From: Planobispora rosea
GTDB lineage: Bacteria > Actinomycetota > Actinomycetes > Streptosporangiales > Streptosporangiaceae
Assembly (NCBI RefSeq): GCF_014648175.1
Contig: NZ_BMQP01000002.1
Coordinates: 248,001 to 312,000 of the forward strand
Direction of reading: 5' to 3'
DNA length: 64,000 nt
Below the pieces are notes generated by a model that saw only the letters and a list, made by a program, of their open reading frames with translations, was not told the origin of the DNA and did not search any database. Positions within the stretch are counted from its first letter, which is position 1. Each line of letters begins with the position of its first letter. Position numbers and translations under genes: made by a program. This document shows positions 52,699 through 59,893 of the stretch, piece after piece.

Positions 52699-52919
52699 CG
52701 GCGGCCCTCACGCAGCGTCTCACGGACGAAGTCGGGATCGTACGGCACCGGCTCGTCGGCGGCGATCCCGGCCATGACCTCGTCCAGCGTCGGGGTGGCC
52801 GCCTCCTCGTTCAGCAGGTCGCGCAGATAAGCCGTCAGCGACTTGCCCTCACGCTCAGCCCGCGCCTTCAACGTCCGCTCGGTCTCTTCGGGGATGTCCC
52901 GGATCTGCACTATTCCCAT
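52695..52919 (-). CDS. vapB: VapB/FitA-type ribbon-helix-helix antitoxin
   Basis: 74 residues. The N-terminal ribbon-helix-helix (VQIRDIPEETERTLKARAER, GKSLTAYLRDLLNEEA) binds the operator; the C-terminal tail (ADEPVPYDPDFVRETLREGR) neutralises VapC. The ATG lies inside a large palindrome and has no separate Shine-Dalgarno; TAATAT stands six bases upstream, so the message may be leaderless and directly occluded by the repressor. Confidence 0.92.
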   Translation of the reverse strand: MGIVQIRDIPEETERTLKARAEREGKSLTAYLRDLLNEEAATPTLDEVMAGIAADEPVPYDPDFVRETLREGRR

Positions 52920-52952
52920 GCATGCATATTAGCATGCAATATGCATGCATGG
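52916..52952. promoter_or_regulatory. vapBC operator palindrome covering the start codon
   Basis: Perfect 15-base arms, CCATGCATGCATATT (52916-52930) and its complement (52938-52952), around AGCATGC, itself nearly palindromic. It includes the -10-like TAATAT and the vapB ATG. Autorepression by VapBC is expected. Confidence 0.8.
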
Positions 52953-53037
52953 CGGATCCGGACACCACCTCGCAACCACGAGAAGCAGTGGCGCACGAGG
53001 GGTGTTCCATCCCGTACGGTTCCCGCACAATGACCGG

Positions 53038-53631
53038 GTGATCGATCACTACCGCCGGCTCTTCGAGCGGCACCAGTGGCTGCTGAACGGGCTCTGCTGG
53101 ACCGTCGTCCAGCCGCTGGACGACGACCTCACCGTCGACGATCTCCTGTGGCGCCTGAACGGCGGCCGCGACCCCGAGCGGCGCGGGATGTACTTTCGCG
53201 AGGCGGAAGAACTGGAGGAGGGGCGGCTCGTCCTCCTCCTCGTCGAGGAGGACATGGCCTGCGGCTTCCTGAGCGCCTCCGGCGACCCGACCCCGGATGC
53301 CATCCTCGCCGAGCTCAGCAGGGGGGCACGGGTGTGGATGACGACATGGCACTTCAAGGGCGGCGAGACGCTCCTGTACGCGGCCGGAGGCGAGATCAGG
53401 GCGAAGATATACGACTTCGTCTTCGCGGAGCGCCTGATCGAGCACGGTGATCAGAGCATCCTGGCCGACTTCCGCACACTGCTCGACGGCCTCGGTCCGC
53501 AGGACTACCTCGGCAAGTACTGCGCGGCGTTCGCCTTCATCGAGGCGGCCACCGGCGTGGGTCTCGAAACCGAGTGGCTGGAGGCGGAGGAGGCCCCCGT
53601 CGTCCTCCTCGACAATCCCGGCCGCGGATGA
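53038..53631 (+). CDS. Hypothetical protein, DUF6461-like
   Basis: 197 residues from the GTG at 53038. N-terminal IDHYRRLFERHQWLLNGLCW and WTVVQPLDDDLTVDDLLWRL resemble actinobacterial DUF6461-type proteins that begin with a (Y/W)-rich helix and 'TxVxxLxPxEVxxRL', but the match is loose. The rest alternates beta strands and acidic helices (RLVLLLVEEDMACGFLSASG, RVWMTTWHFKGGETLLYAAG, AAFAFIEAATGVGL). No enzyme motif or signal peptide. Divergent from vapBC, sharing its promoter-proximal region. I cannot assign a function. Confidence 0.62.
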   Translation: MIDHYRRLFERHQWLLNGLCWTVVQPLDDDLTVDDLLWRLNGGRDPERRGMYFREAEELEEGRLVLLLVEEDMACGFLSASGDPTPDAILAELSRGARVWMTTWHFKGGETLLYAAGGEIRAKIYDFVFAERLIEHGDQSILADFRTLLDGLGPQDYLGKYCAAFAFIEAATGVGLETEWLEAEEAPVVLLDNPGRG

Positions 53632-53916
53632 AACGGCCCTTCGCGGGCCTCGCCCTCCTGCGCTGACCGACTCGCCGTCGTGACGGTGGCCGCGGAAAAC
53701 CCGGCCACCGGTGGCGAACGCCTCCGGCGGCGACGTCCCGCCCTTCGCCCGAGTCCGTTCCGGGCCCTTCCGGAGAGTACGGTCCACCGGCGTCCGACGA
53801 GCGCCGCCTCCCGGAGCCGTATGGGGCGCGGGAAAAATCTTCGAATCCGCTGTAACCATCTGCCGGGATCGCCACTCTTATCTGACGAACCATTACGAAA
53901 AGGAAGGGCCACCGAG

Positions 53917-54171
53917 ATGAGCGAGTTCGACGTCACCGCCACCGACTACTACGACACCGACAACGACGGCGGCACCGACGCCCAGCTGATCGACACCGAC
54001 GGCGACAACGTCGCCGACGAGGAGCGCTACGACGTCGACGGCGACGGCGTCACCGACGTGGTCTACCTCGACCACAACTCCGACGGCGTCACCGACGAGG
54101 TCCGTGTCGACCTCGACGGCGACGGGGTCGCCGACTACACCGAGTACCAGGGTCCCTTCCCCACGGCCTGA
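53917..54171 (+). CDS. Small acidic protein of five 13-residue DxDxDG (EF-hand/TSP3-like) repeats
   Basis: 84 residues. Five repeats start exactly 13 residues apart (D13, D26, D39, D52, D65): DTDNDG, DTDGDN, DVDGDG, DHNSDG and DLDGDG, each followed by G/V-x-D. This is the calcium-binding loop pattern of type III thrombospondin and dockerin-like repeats. No signal peptide or membrane segment, so it is either cytoplasmic or exported by a non-classical route. Start fixed by GGAAGG before the ATG. Standing alone with a long 285-base upstream region. Probable calcium buffer or sensor; role unknown. Confidence 0.8.
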   Translation: MSEFDVTATDYYDTDNDGGTDAQLIDTDGDNVADEERYDVDGDGVTDVVYLDHNSDGVTDEVRVDLDGDGVADYTEYQGPFPTA

Positions 54172-54279
54172 CCGGGACCGGCACGTCCGACGGGGTCCCC
54201 GTCCCCTCCCGAGGACCCCCGGTCACCCGGCCCGCCCCGGCCGTGCCGATCACCTGATCATCAGTGGGTCATCGGCGGA

Positions 54280-56535
54280 TCACGGCGAGCCGCCCGGCCC
54301 GCTCTCCCCGCCCTGCCCGGTCTCCGTACCCTCCGAAACGTTCTCCTCGCCGTCCGGGGGGCCTTCTGCGCCGTCCGGCCGCTCCGCCCCGTCGCCGTTC
54401 ATCGGCCGCGAGGAGCCGCACCCGGTGCCGCATCCGCCGAAGCGCGCGGAGTTCACCGGATGGAAGGGCGTGGCCCGCACGCCCCTCAGCGCGGCCATCA
54501 TGGTGTCCCTCCAGATCGGGCCGGGGATGTCGCCCCCGAAGACCGCACCGTAGTACCGCCCGCCGATGGTGACGCCGCGGAGCTTGTGCTCCGTCGAGCC
54601 GCGGGGATCCCCGATGCTGACCGCGCCGGCCAGGTCCGGCGTGAACCCGGCGAACCAGGCGGTGGCGTGGTCGTCGGTGGTCCCGGTCTTGCCCGCGGCG
54701 TCGCGGCCGATGCCGCCCACGTGCCGCATCGTGCCCTTGGTGAAGACCCCCGACAGGATGTCCGCCGTGGCGTCGGCGACCTCCGGATCCAGCGCCTGGC
54801 GGCATTCGGGCCGGTAGTCGGTCGCCCTGCCGTCCCGGTCGACGATCCGGGTGATGGCCATGGGCCCGCAGTACTTCCCGCGCGCGCCGATGGCGGCGTA
54901 CGCGGTGGCGACGGTCACCGGGTCCATCTCGTTGATGCCGAGAGTGAAGGTCTGGAACTCCTTCAGCGGCTCGCCGTCGGCCCGCTTGATGCCCAGCGAC
55001 CGGGCGGTGCGCACGGTGTCGCACAGGCCGACGCGCTCCTCCAGGGCGAGGAAGAAGGTGTTGACCGAGTCCCAGGTGCCCGTCCGCAGGGTCTTGAAGC
55101 CGCCCGATCCCTCGTCGTTGGTGACGGTGTGCGTCGGGTCCCCGATGTTCTGCCCCTTGCAGTTCTTGAAGGTGGCGTACCCGGGGGCGCGGTAGCCGGC
55201 GCCGGCGCTGAGCCCGTCGTCGAGCCGCATGCCCTCCTTGAGCGCCGCGATCAGGGTGAAGGTCTTGAAGGTCGAGCCCGCCTGGAAGCCGATTCCGCCG
55301 CCGTGCGCGACGTCGGCGACGACGTTGTACGAGATCTCGTTCCTGCGCGCGGAGTTGCCGTAGGTACGGCTGGCCGCCATCGCTTTGATCATTCCGGTGC
55401 CCGGCTGGACCAGTGCCTGGGCGGCGACCGGGATGTCGGAGACGTGGACCCGCTTCCTGATCGCCCGCTCGGCCGCGGCCTGCATGCGGCGGTCCAGCGT
55501 GGTCTCGATCGTCAGGCCGCCGCGGTTGAGGAACCGGGCACGGCTCTCCTCCGTCTTGCCGAAGCTCGGGTTGTTGAGGATCTCGTGCCGCACGTACATG
55601 CAGAAGTACGGATACGGGCTGGACTCACACCCGCCGGGCAGCGGCGTGCCCTTGTAGCCCAGCTTCCTGGCCTTGGCCCGCTCGGCCTCCTGCGGTGTGA
55701 TCTTCCCGAGCTCCGCCATGCGGTCGAGCACGACGTTGCGCCGCTCCAGCAGCCGCCGCCGGTTGTCCCTGCCGCCCTCGGGGTCGGTGCTGTTGGGCAG
55801 CTGCACGGCCCCCGCCAGCGTGGCCGCCTGCGCCAGGTCGAGCTCGGCGGCGGAGACCCCAAAGAAGCGTTTGGCCGCCGCCTCGATGCCGTTGGCCCGC
55901 GCCCCGAAATAGGCGATGTTCAGGTATTTCTCAAGGATCTCGTCCTTGGTGTACTTCTGCTCCACCGCCATCGCGTGGCGCAGCTCCTTGAGCTTGCGCG
56001 CGTAGCTGGCCTCCAGCGCCTTGTTCTTCTCCTTCTCGGTCACGGCCGTGTTGAGCAGCACCTGCTTGACGTACTGCTGGGTGATGGTGGAGCCGCCCTG
56101 GCTCACCTGGCCCGAGGCGAGGTTCTTCGCCAGGGCCCGTATGGTCCCCTCGATGTCGATCGGGCCGTGCTCGTAGAAGCGGTAGTCCTCGATGGAGATG
56201 ATCGCCGTCTTCATCACCTCGGACACCGCGCTGAGCGGGACGACCTCCCGGTACTCCTCGTAGAACTGCGCGATCCGGTTGCCCTCGGCGTCCAGGACCG
56301 TCGTCTTCTCCGCCAGCGGCGGCTCCGGGAGGTCCACCGGGCTGAGGTTGAGCTCCTCCGACGCGGCGACGACCAGCGTCCCCGCGCCCCCCACGGCCGG
56401 CAGCGCGAGAGCCGCCGCCAGCACCCCCGCGAGCGCCCCCGCCCCGGCGAGCCGCATGATCGCCGTTCCCCGCCGCCTTCCGGCCTCCGGCGTGCCGCTG
56501 CTTCCGGTTGTCCAAACCTCTTCGCTGGTAAACAT
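54280..56535 (-). CDS. Class A penicillin-binding protein (transglycosylase/transpeptidase)
   Basis: 751 residues. An N-terminal membrane anchor (MRLAGAGALAGVLAAALALP) is followed by the GT51 transglycosylase domain with E116 in IEDYRFYEHGPIDIEGT and GGSTITQQYVK, and a transpeptidase domain with SxxK (S421-K424, GSTFK), SVN (490-492) and KTG (616-618). Glycan polymerisation and crosslinking of peptidoglycan at the outer face. The C-terminal ~60 residues form a G/S/E-rich tail with cysteines (GGCGTGCGSS). I chose the ATG at 56535; no strong ribosome binding site there, and an ATG at 56457 (MRLAGAG) is an alternative. Confidence 0.93.
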   Translation of the reverse strand: MFTSEEVWTTGSSGTPEAGRRRGTAIMRLAGAGALAGVLAAALALPAVGGAGTLVVAASEELNLSPVDLPEPPLAEKTTVLDAEGNRIAQFYEEYREVVPLSAVSEVMKTAIISIEDYRFYEHGPIDIEGTIRALAKNLASGQVSQGGSTITQQYVKQVLLNTAVTEKEKNKALEASYARKLKELRHAMAVEQKYTKDEILEKYLNIAYFGARANGIEAAAKRFFGVSAAELDLAQAATLAGAVQLPNSTDPEGGRDNRRRLLERRNVVLDRMAELGKITPQEAERAKARKLGYKGTPLPGGCESSPYPYFCMYVRHEILNNPSFGKTEESRARFLNRGGLTIETTLDRRMQAAAERAIRKRVHVSDIPVAAQALVQPGTGMIKAMAASRTYGNSARRNEISYNVVADVAHGGGIGFQAGSTFKTFTLIAALKEGMRLDDGLSAGAGYRAPGYATFKNCKGQNIGDPTHTVTNDEGSGGFKTLRTGTWDSVNTFFLALEERVGLCDTVRTARSLGIKRADGEPLKEFQTFTLGINEMDPVTVATAYAAIGARGKYCGPMAITRIVDRDGRATDYRPECRQALDPEVADATADILSGVFTKGTMRHVGGIGRDAAGKTGTTDDHATAWFAGFTPDLAGAVSIGDPRGSTEHKLRGVTIGGRYYGAVFGGDIPGPIWRDTMMAALRGVRATPFHPVNSARFGGCGTGCGSSRPMNGDGAERPDGAEGPPDGEENVSEGTETGQGGESGPGGSP

Positions 56536-56569
56536 CGTCGGCAAGCAGACCAGATCAGCCGAACAATGT

Positions 56570-56602
56570 CCAATATTGGTATATATATCCGATCAATATC
56601 GG
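56570..56602. promoter_or_regulatory. AT-rich palindromes between PBP and DinB-like genes
   Basis: CCAATATTGG (56570-56579) is a perfect palindrome; CCGATCAATATCGG (56589-56602) has 5-base arms; TATATATA lies between. The only strongly AT-rich stretch in this neighbourhood, it probably contains the divergent promoters and a regulator site. Confidence 0.5.
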
Positions 56603-56732
56603 AACAGATATGCGCGCTGGTGGCGACGGGGAGACGGGCTGCCGCCTCAAGCCACGCCTGGGCTCGGGCGGCGCGCCGGGTCTCGCGGAAAGCGGACCGA
56701 TACGGTCCTCGATGGTGTCTACGGTCGGGAAC

Positions 56733-57329
56733 ATGGACATGAACTGGAACCACCTCCTCACCGACCAGCTCGACTGGCACTGGGAGAACCAGCTGCGACC
56801 GGGTCTCGACGGCCTGACCGACGACGAGTACTTCTGGGAGCCGGTGGACGGCTGCTGGAGCGTACGGCCGCGCGGTACCGCCGGCGCCCCGATCGCCGCC
56901 GGGAGCGGTGACCTCGTCATCGAGTTCGCGTTCCCCGAACCCGATCCGGCGCCGGTGACCACGATCGCCTGGCGGCTCGGGCACCTCATCGTCGGCGTCC
57001 TGGGCGGGCGCGCCGGTTCGCACTTCGGCGCGCCCGCCGTGGACTACCAGAGCTTCGCCTACGCGGGCACGGCCGCCGAGGCCCTGCGCCAGCTGGACGG
57101 GGCGTACGCGGCGTGGCGGGACGGCGTGCGCGGTCTCGGCGCCGAGGGCCTCGCCCGGCCGTGCGGTCCCGCCGAGGGCCCGTACGCCGAGGAGCCCATG
57201 GCCGCCCTGGTGCTGCACATCAACCGCGAGGTGCTCCACCACGGCGCCGAGATCCTGCTCCTGCGCGACCTCTACCGCGACCGCCGCACCCTGCGGCCGT
57301 CCCGGGTCTCCGGCGAGGTCTCCCGCTGA
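56733..57329 (+). CDS. DinB-superfamily protein
   Basis: 198 residues, four-helix bundle of the DinB/YfiT type: MNWNHLLTDQLDWHWENQLR, DGLTDDEYFWEPVDGCWSVR, TTIAWRLGHLIVGVLGGR and NREVLHHGAEILLLRDLY. The metal-binding histidines are H in WRLGHLIVG and the HH of REVLHHGAE. Such proteins include mycothiol-dependent maleylpyruvate isomerase-like enzymes and mycothiol transferases; the exact reaction is not clear. Start is the ATG with GGGA upstream. Confidence 0.85.
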   Translation: MDMNWNHLLTDQLDWHWENQLRPGLDGLTDDEYFWEPVDGCWSVRPRGTAGAPIAAGSGDLVIEFAFPEPDPAPVTTIAWRLGHLIVGVLGGRAGSHFGAPAVDYQSFAYAGTAAEALRQLDGAYAAWRDGVRGLGAEGLARPCGPAEGPYAEEPMAALVLHINREVLHHGAEILLLRDLYRDRRTLRPSRVSGEVSR

Positions 57330-57349
57330 GATCCCGCGCGGGACCGGGG

Positions 57350-58345
57350 TCAGGGCACGAGCGCGGGCAGGACGACCTCCTCCAGGACCGCCCGGGGTGC
57401 GGCGTCCTGATCGGGCCCGTCATAGCCGCCCGCGGTGACGGCCACGACGAGGCCGAGGCCGGGCAGGAGGAAGAGGCGCTGCCCGCCGTTGCCCGTCGCG
57501 GTGGCCCGTCCGTCGGGGTCGACGTGCCACAGGTAACCGTAGGACGCGCCCCAGGGGGTCGGCACACGCGGCTGGAGCATGGCCTCGACCCAGTCCGCCG
57601 GGACCACCTCGCGGTCCAGTACGGCCTGGCCGATCCTGGCCAGGCCGCGCGGGGTCAGCCGGAGCCCGGAGGCCGCCGAGGCGACCCCGTCGTCCCCGGC
57701 CGTCCACGCGAAGGAGCCGATGCCGAGCGGCTCGAACAGCGCGGTGCGCGCGAACTCCTCCAGCGGCCGCCCGGCGCCCCGGGCGATGAGGGCGCCGACC
57801 AGCGCCACGGCGCCCCCGCTGTACTGCCTGCGGACACCCGGCTCCTCGACGATCGGGCGTTCCAGGACGAACCGGTAGCGGTCCTCCGCCATCTCCATGG
57901 CGATCTCGCTGTTCTCCGGGCCGGTGTACGGGGCGCTCTCGTCCCATTCCAGGCCGAGCGTCATGGTCAGCGCGTGCTCGACGGTCAGCCGCGCCCGCCG
58001 GGGATCGGCGGCCAGGTCGGGGTACTCGGGGAAGTGGCGCAGGATCGGCTCTCCGGGCTCGGGCACCAGGCCGTCGGCGAGCGCGATGCCGTACAGCACA
58101 CCGACGACGCTCTTGGTGACCGAGCGGACGTCGTGCAGGGTCTCCGGCCCGAACTCGACCGTGCCGAGCGGCGTGCCCCAGGAGAAGTCCGGACCGCTGC
58201 CGTAGTGCTCCAGGACCAGCTCGCCGTGGCGGGCCACCACGACGCCGTGCAGGTCCGGGGCCCCTCCCCGGCGGACGAGGCCGTCGAGCCGGTCCGCCAG
58301 GTCGGGGGCGAACCCCGCCTTCTCAGGACTGGATCTCTGCCACAC
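57350..58345 (-). CDS. Serine hydrolase, beta-lactamase/class C-like (PF00144 type)
   Basis: 331 residues, no signal peptide. Active-site Ser75-x-x-Lys78 in RSVTKSVVGVLYG and Tyr175-Ser-Gly177 in RQYSGGAVALVG (in place of Y-x-N), the layout of esterase/aminopeptidase-type members rather than true antibiotic resistance enzymes. A third-motif-like region is TGNGGQRLFLLPG. The GTG start has GGAGG four bases upstream. Cytoplasmic; substrate unknown. It converges on the DinB-like gene. Confidence 0.88.
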   Translation of the reverse strand: MWQRSSPEKAGFAPDLADRLDGLVRRGGAPDLHGVVVARHGELVLEHYGSGPDFSWGTPLGTVEFGPETLHDVRSVTKSVVGVLYGIALADGLVPEPGEPILRHFPEYPDLAADPRRARLTVEHALTMTLGLEWDESAPYTGPENSEIAMEMAEDRYRFVLERPIVEEPGVRRQYSGGAVALVGALIARGAGRPLEEFARTALFEPLGIGSFAWTAGDDGVASAASGLRLTPRGLARIGQAVLDREVVPADWVEAMLQPRVPTPWGASYGYLWHVDPDGRATATGNGGQRLFLLPGLGLVVAVTAGGYDGPDQDAAPRAVLEEVVLPALVP

Positions 58346-58624
58346 GATTCCTCCACATTTTCCGGAACATATCTAGTGGCAAGCCTTCCGTAAGGAAGAA
58401 ACTGGCGCATCACCAAATTTCATGCGAAACACCGTCATCCTCTGGCTATTCGCCGCCGAGACGGCCCCGGCGATCCGGAAACTTTCCCCTTCCACCCTTC
58501 GTCAAAGGGGTAAAGACCGGATAAAGGCCATGCTTCCACGGGGGGCGCCACACGGGGGCACAGACGGGGGCACACACGGGCCGGAGCACGCGGGGGTCGG
58601 AGCGCACGGGAGGTACGGGGAGCG
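58346..58624. other. Spacer before the PknG operon
   Basis: 279 bases between divergent genes. The left part (58360-58440) is AT-richer (TAGATATG and TTACGGAAG on the minus strand) and probably contains the leftward promoter; the right part has GGGGGCACA direct repeats near 58553-58577 (two or three copies). No coding frame has a convincing start. Confidence 0.4.
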
Positions 58625-59893
58625 TTGACGGGCAGTCCGGGGGCGGCGGGGCCGCCGATGAGCGCCGAGGGCGTCGACCACGCCCTGCGCGGCCGCCGCG
58701 AGGAGCGGGACCGCATCTCCGACGGGGTTCTCGACCTCGACGCGCACACCATCCTCCGGCTGCTGAAGACCTCCGCGCTGCGCGGGGAGACCTCGCGGCG
58801 CTGGGAGCGGGCCCAGGGGCGCCTGGCCCTGCTCTGGGCGCTGCTGGACGCCTACCGCGGTGTGCTGGAGGAGGCCGAGCGGATCCGGGGCGGTCACCGG
58901 AGGCTCGGGCCCGAAGAGCTCACCGGCCTCACCTGGCTGCTCACCGGGCCCGCCGTACGGCTCGCGCCGGACTCGGGGCCGGTGGAGCGACGCCGGCTGC
59001 TGGGCCCCGGGGAGCAGCGCTTCACCCTGGACGAGGCGGTGGCCGCGATGGAGCTGGCCTTCCACGACGTCACCGGCCTGGTCGCGGAGGTCGACGCGGT
59101 CTGGAACGCGGTGCTCCCCCGCCTGGACGCCGCCGCGGCCGAGGCGGGCGCGGCCCGGGACCTGCTGCGCGAGCTGGGCGGCGACGACCCGGACCTGGGG
59201 GCGTGCGAGCGGGAGATCGAGCGGGTCCGCGAGGAGCTGCGCCACGACCCGCTCGGCGACGGCGGGCGGGACGTGGAGTGGATCGCCGACGCCGCCGCCC
59301 GCCTGCACGAACGGGTGCGGCGGGCCGCCGGGGTCCGGTGCGCCTACGGCCCGCGGCGCGAGGCGCTGCGCGCCCTGCTCGGCCGGGTGGCCGCCGCCGA
59401 GCAGGAGTTCCTGCGCACCCGTGACCTGGTGGTGACGAAGATCGCCTCTCCCGCGCTGCCCGCCCTCCCCGGCCGGGCGGCCCCCCTGGGCGAGCGTCTG
59501 GCCGCGCTGGACGCCCCGGCCCCCGCCGAGGACGGCGCCCCCGGGCCCGCCGGACCGGGCGGGCCGGGCGGGCCGGGCGGCGACGGCGGTGAACGCTGGC
59601 TGGAACGCGCCGACCTCCTCGCCGAGCTGGAACGCGCCGCGGAGGAGGCCCTGCGGCGGGCGGAGGGGGCCGTCGCCTCCCTGCGCGAGCTGATCGAGCG
59701 CCGCGACGAGCTCCGCGGCCGGCTGGAGGCCTTCCGGGCCCGGGCCGTACGGCTCGGCCTGGCCGAGGACCCCGCGCTCGCCCGCGCGCACCTGCGCGCC
59801 CACGACCTGCTCTGGACGGCCCCGTGCGACCTGCGGAAGGCGACGGAGGCCGTCACCGGATACCAACGCGCGATCCAGGGAGCCGCCGGATGA
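58625..59893 (+). CDS. Helical protein encoded with PknG (possible sensor/adaptor)
   Basis: 422 residues, almost entirely alpha-helical with long charged heptad-like stretches (RREERDRISDGVLDLD, ERAAEEALRRAEGAVASLRE, LIERRDELRGRLEAFRARA) and a proline/glycine linker (APGPAGPGGPGGPGGDGG). No membrane helix is visible, so it is not a typical GlnX, whose mycobacterial form is membrane-bound, though it holds the same place next to pknG. TTG start with GGGAGG about 11 bases upstream; an ATG at 58658 is an alternative. Its stop overlaps the kinase start (ATGA), so translation is coupled. Confidence 0.7.
   Translation: MTGSPGAAGPPMSAEGVDHALRGRREERDRISDGVLDLDAHTILRLLKTSALRGETSRRWERAQGRLALLWALLDAYRGVLEEAERIRGGHRRLGPEELTGLTWLLTGPAVRLAPDSGPVERRRLLGPGEQRFTLDEAVAAMELAFHDVTGLVAEVDAVWNAVLPRLDAAAAEAGAARDLLRELGGDDPDLGACEREIERVREELRHDPLGDGGRDVEWIADAAARLHERVRRAAGVRCAYGPRREALRALLGRVAAAEQEFLRTRDLVVTKIASPALPALPGRAAPLGERLAALDAPAPAEDGAPGPAGPGGPGGPGGDGGERWLERADLLAELERAAEEALRRAEGAVASLRELIERRDELRGRLEAFRARAVRLGLAEDPALARAHLRAHDLLWTAPCDLRKATEAVTGYQRAIQGAAG

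Noticed and set aside
58422-58628. 68-codon rightward frame before the PknG operon
   Set aside because: Repetitive GGTDGGTHG composition, no ribosome binding site and no family likeness.
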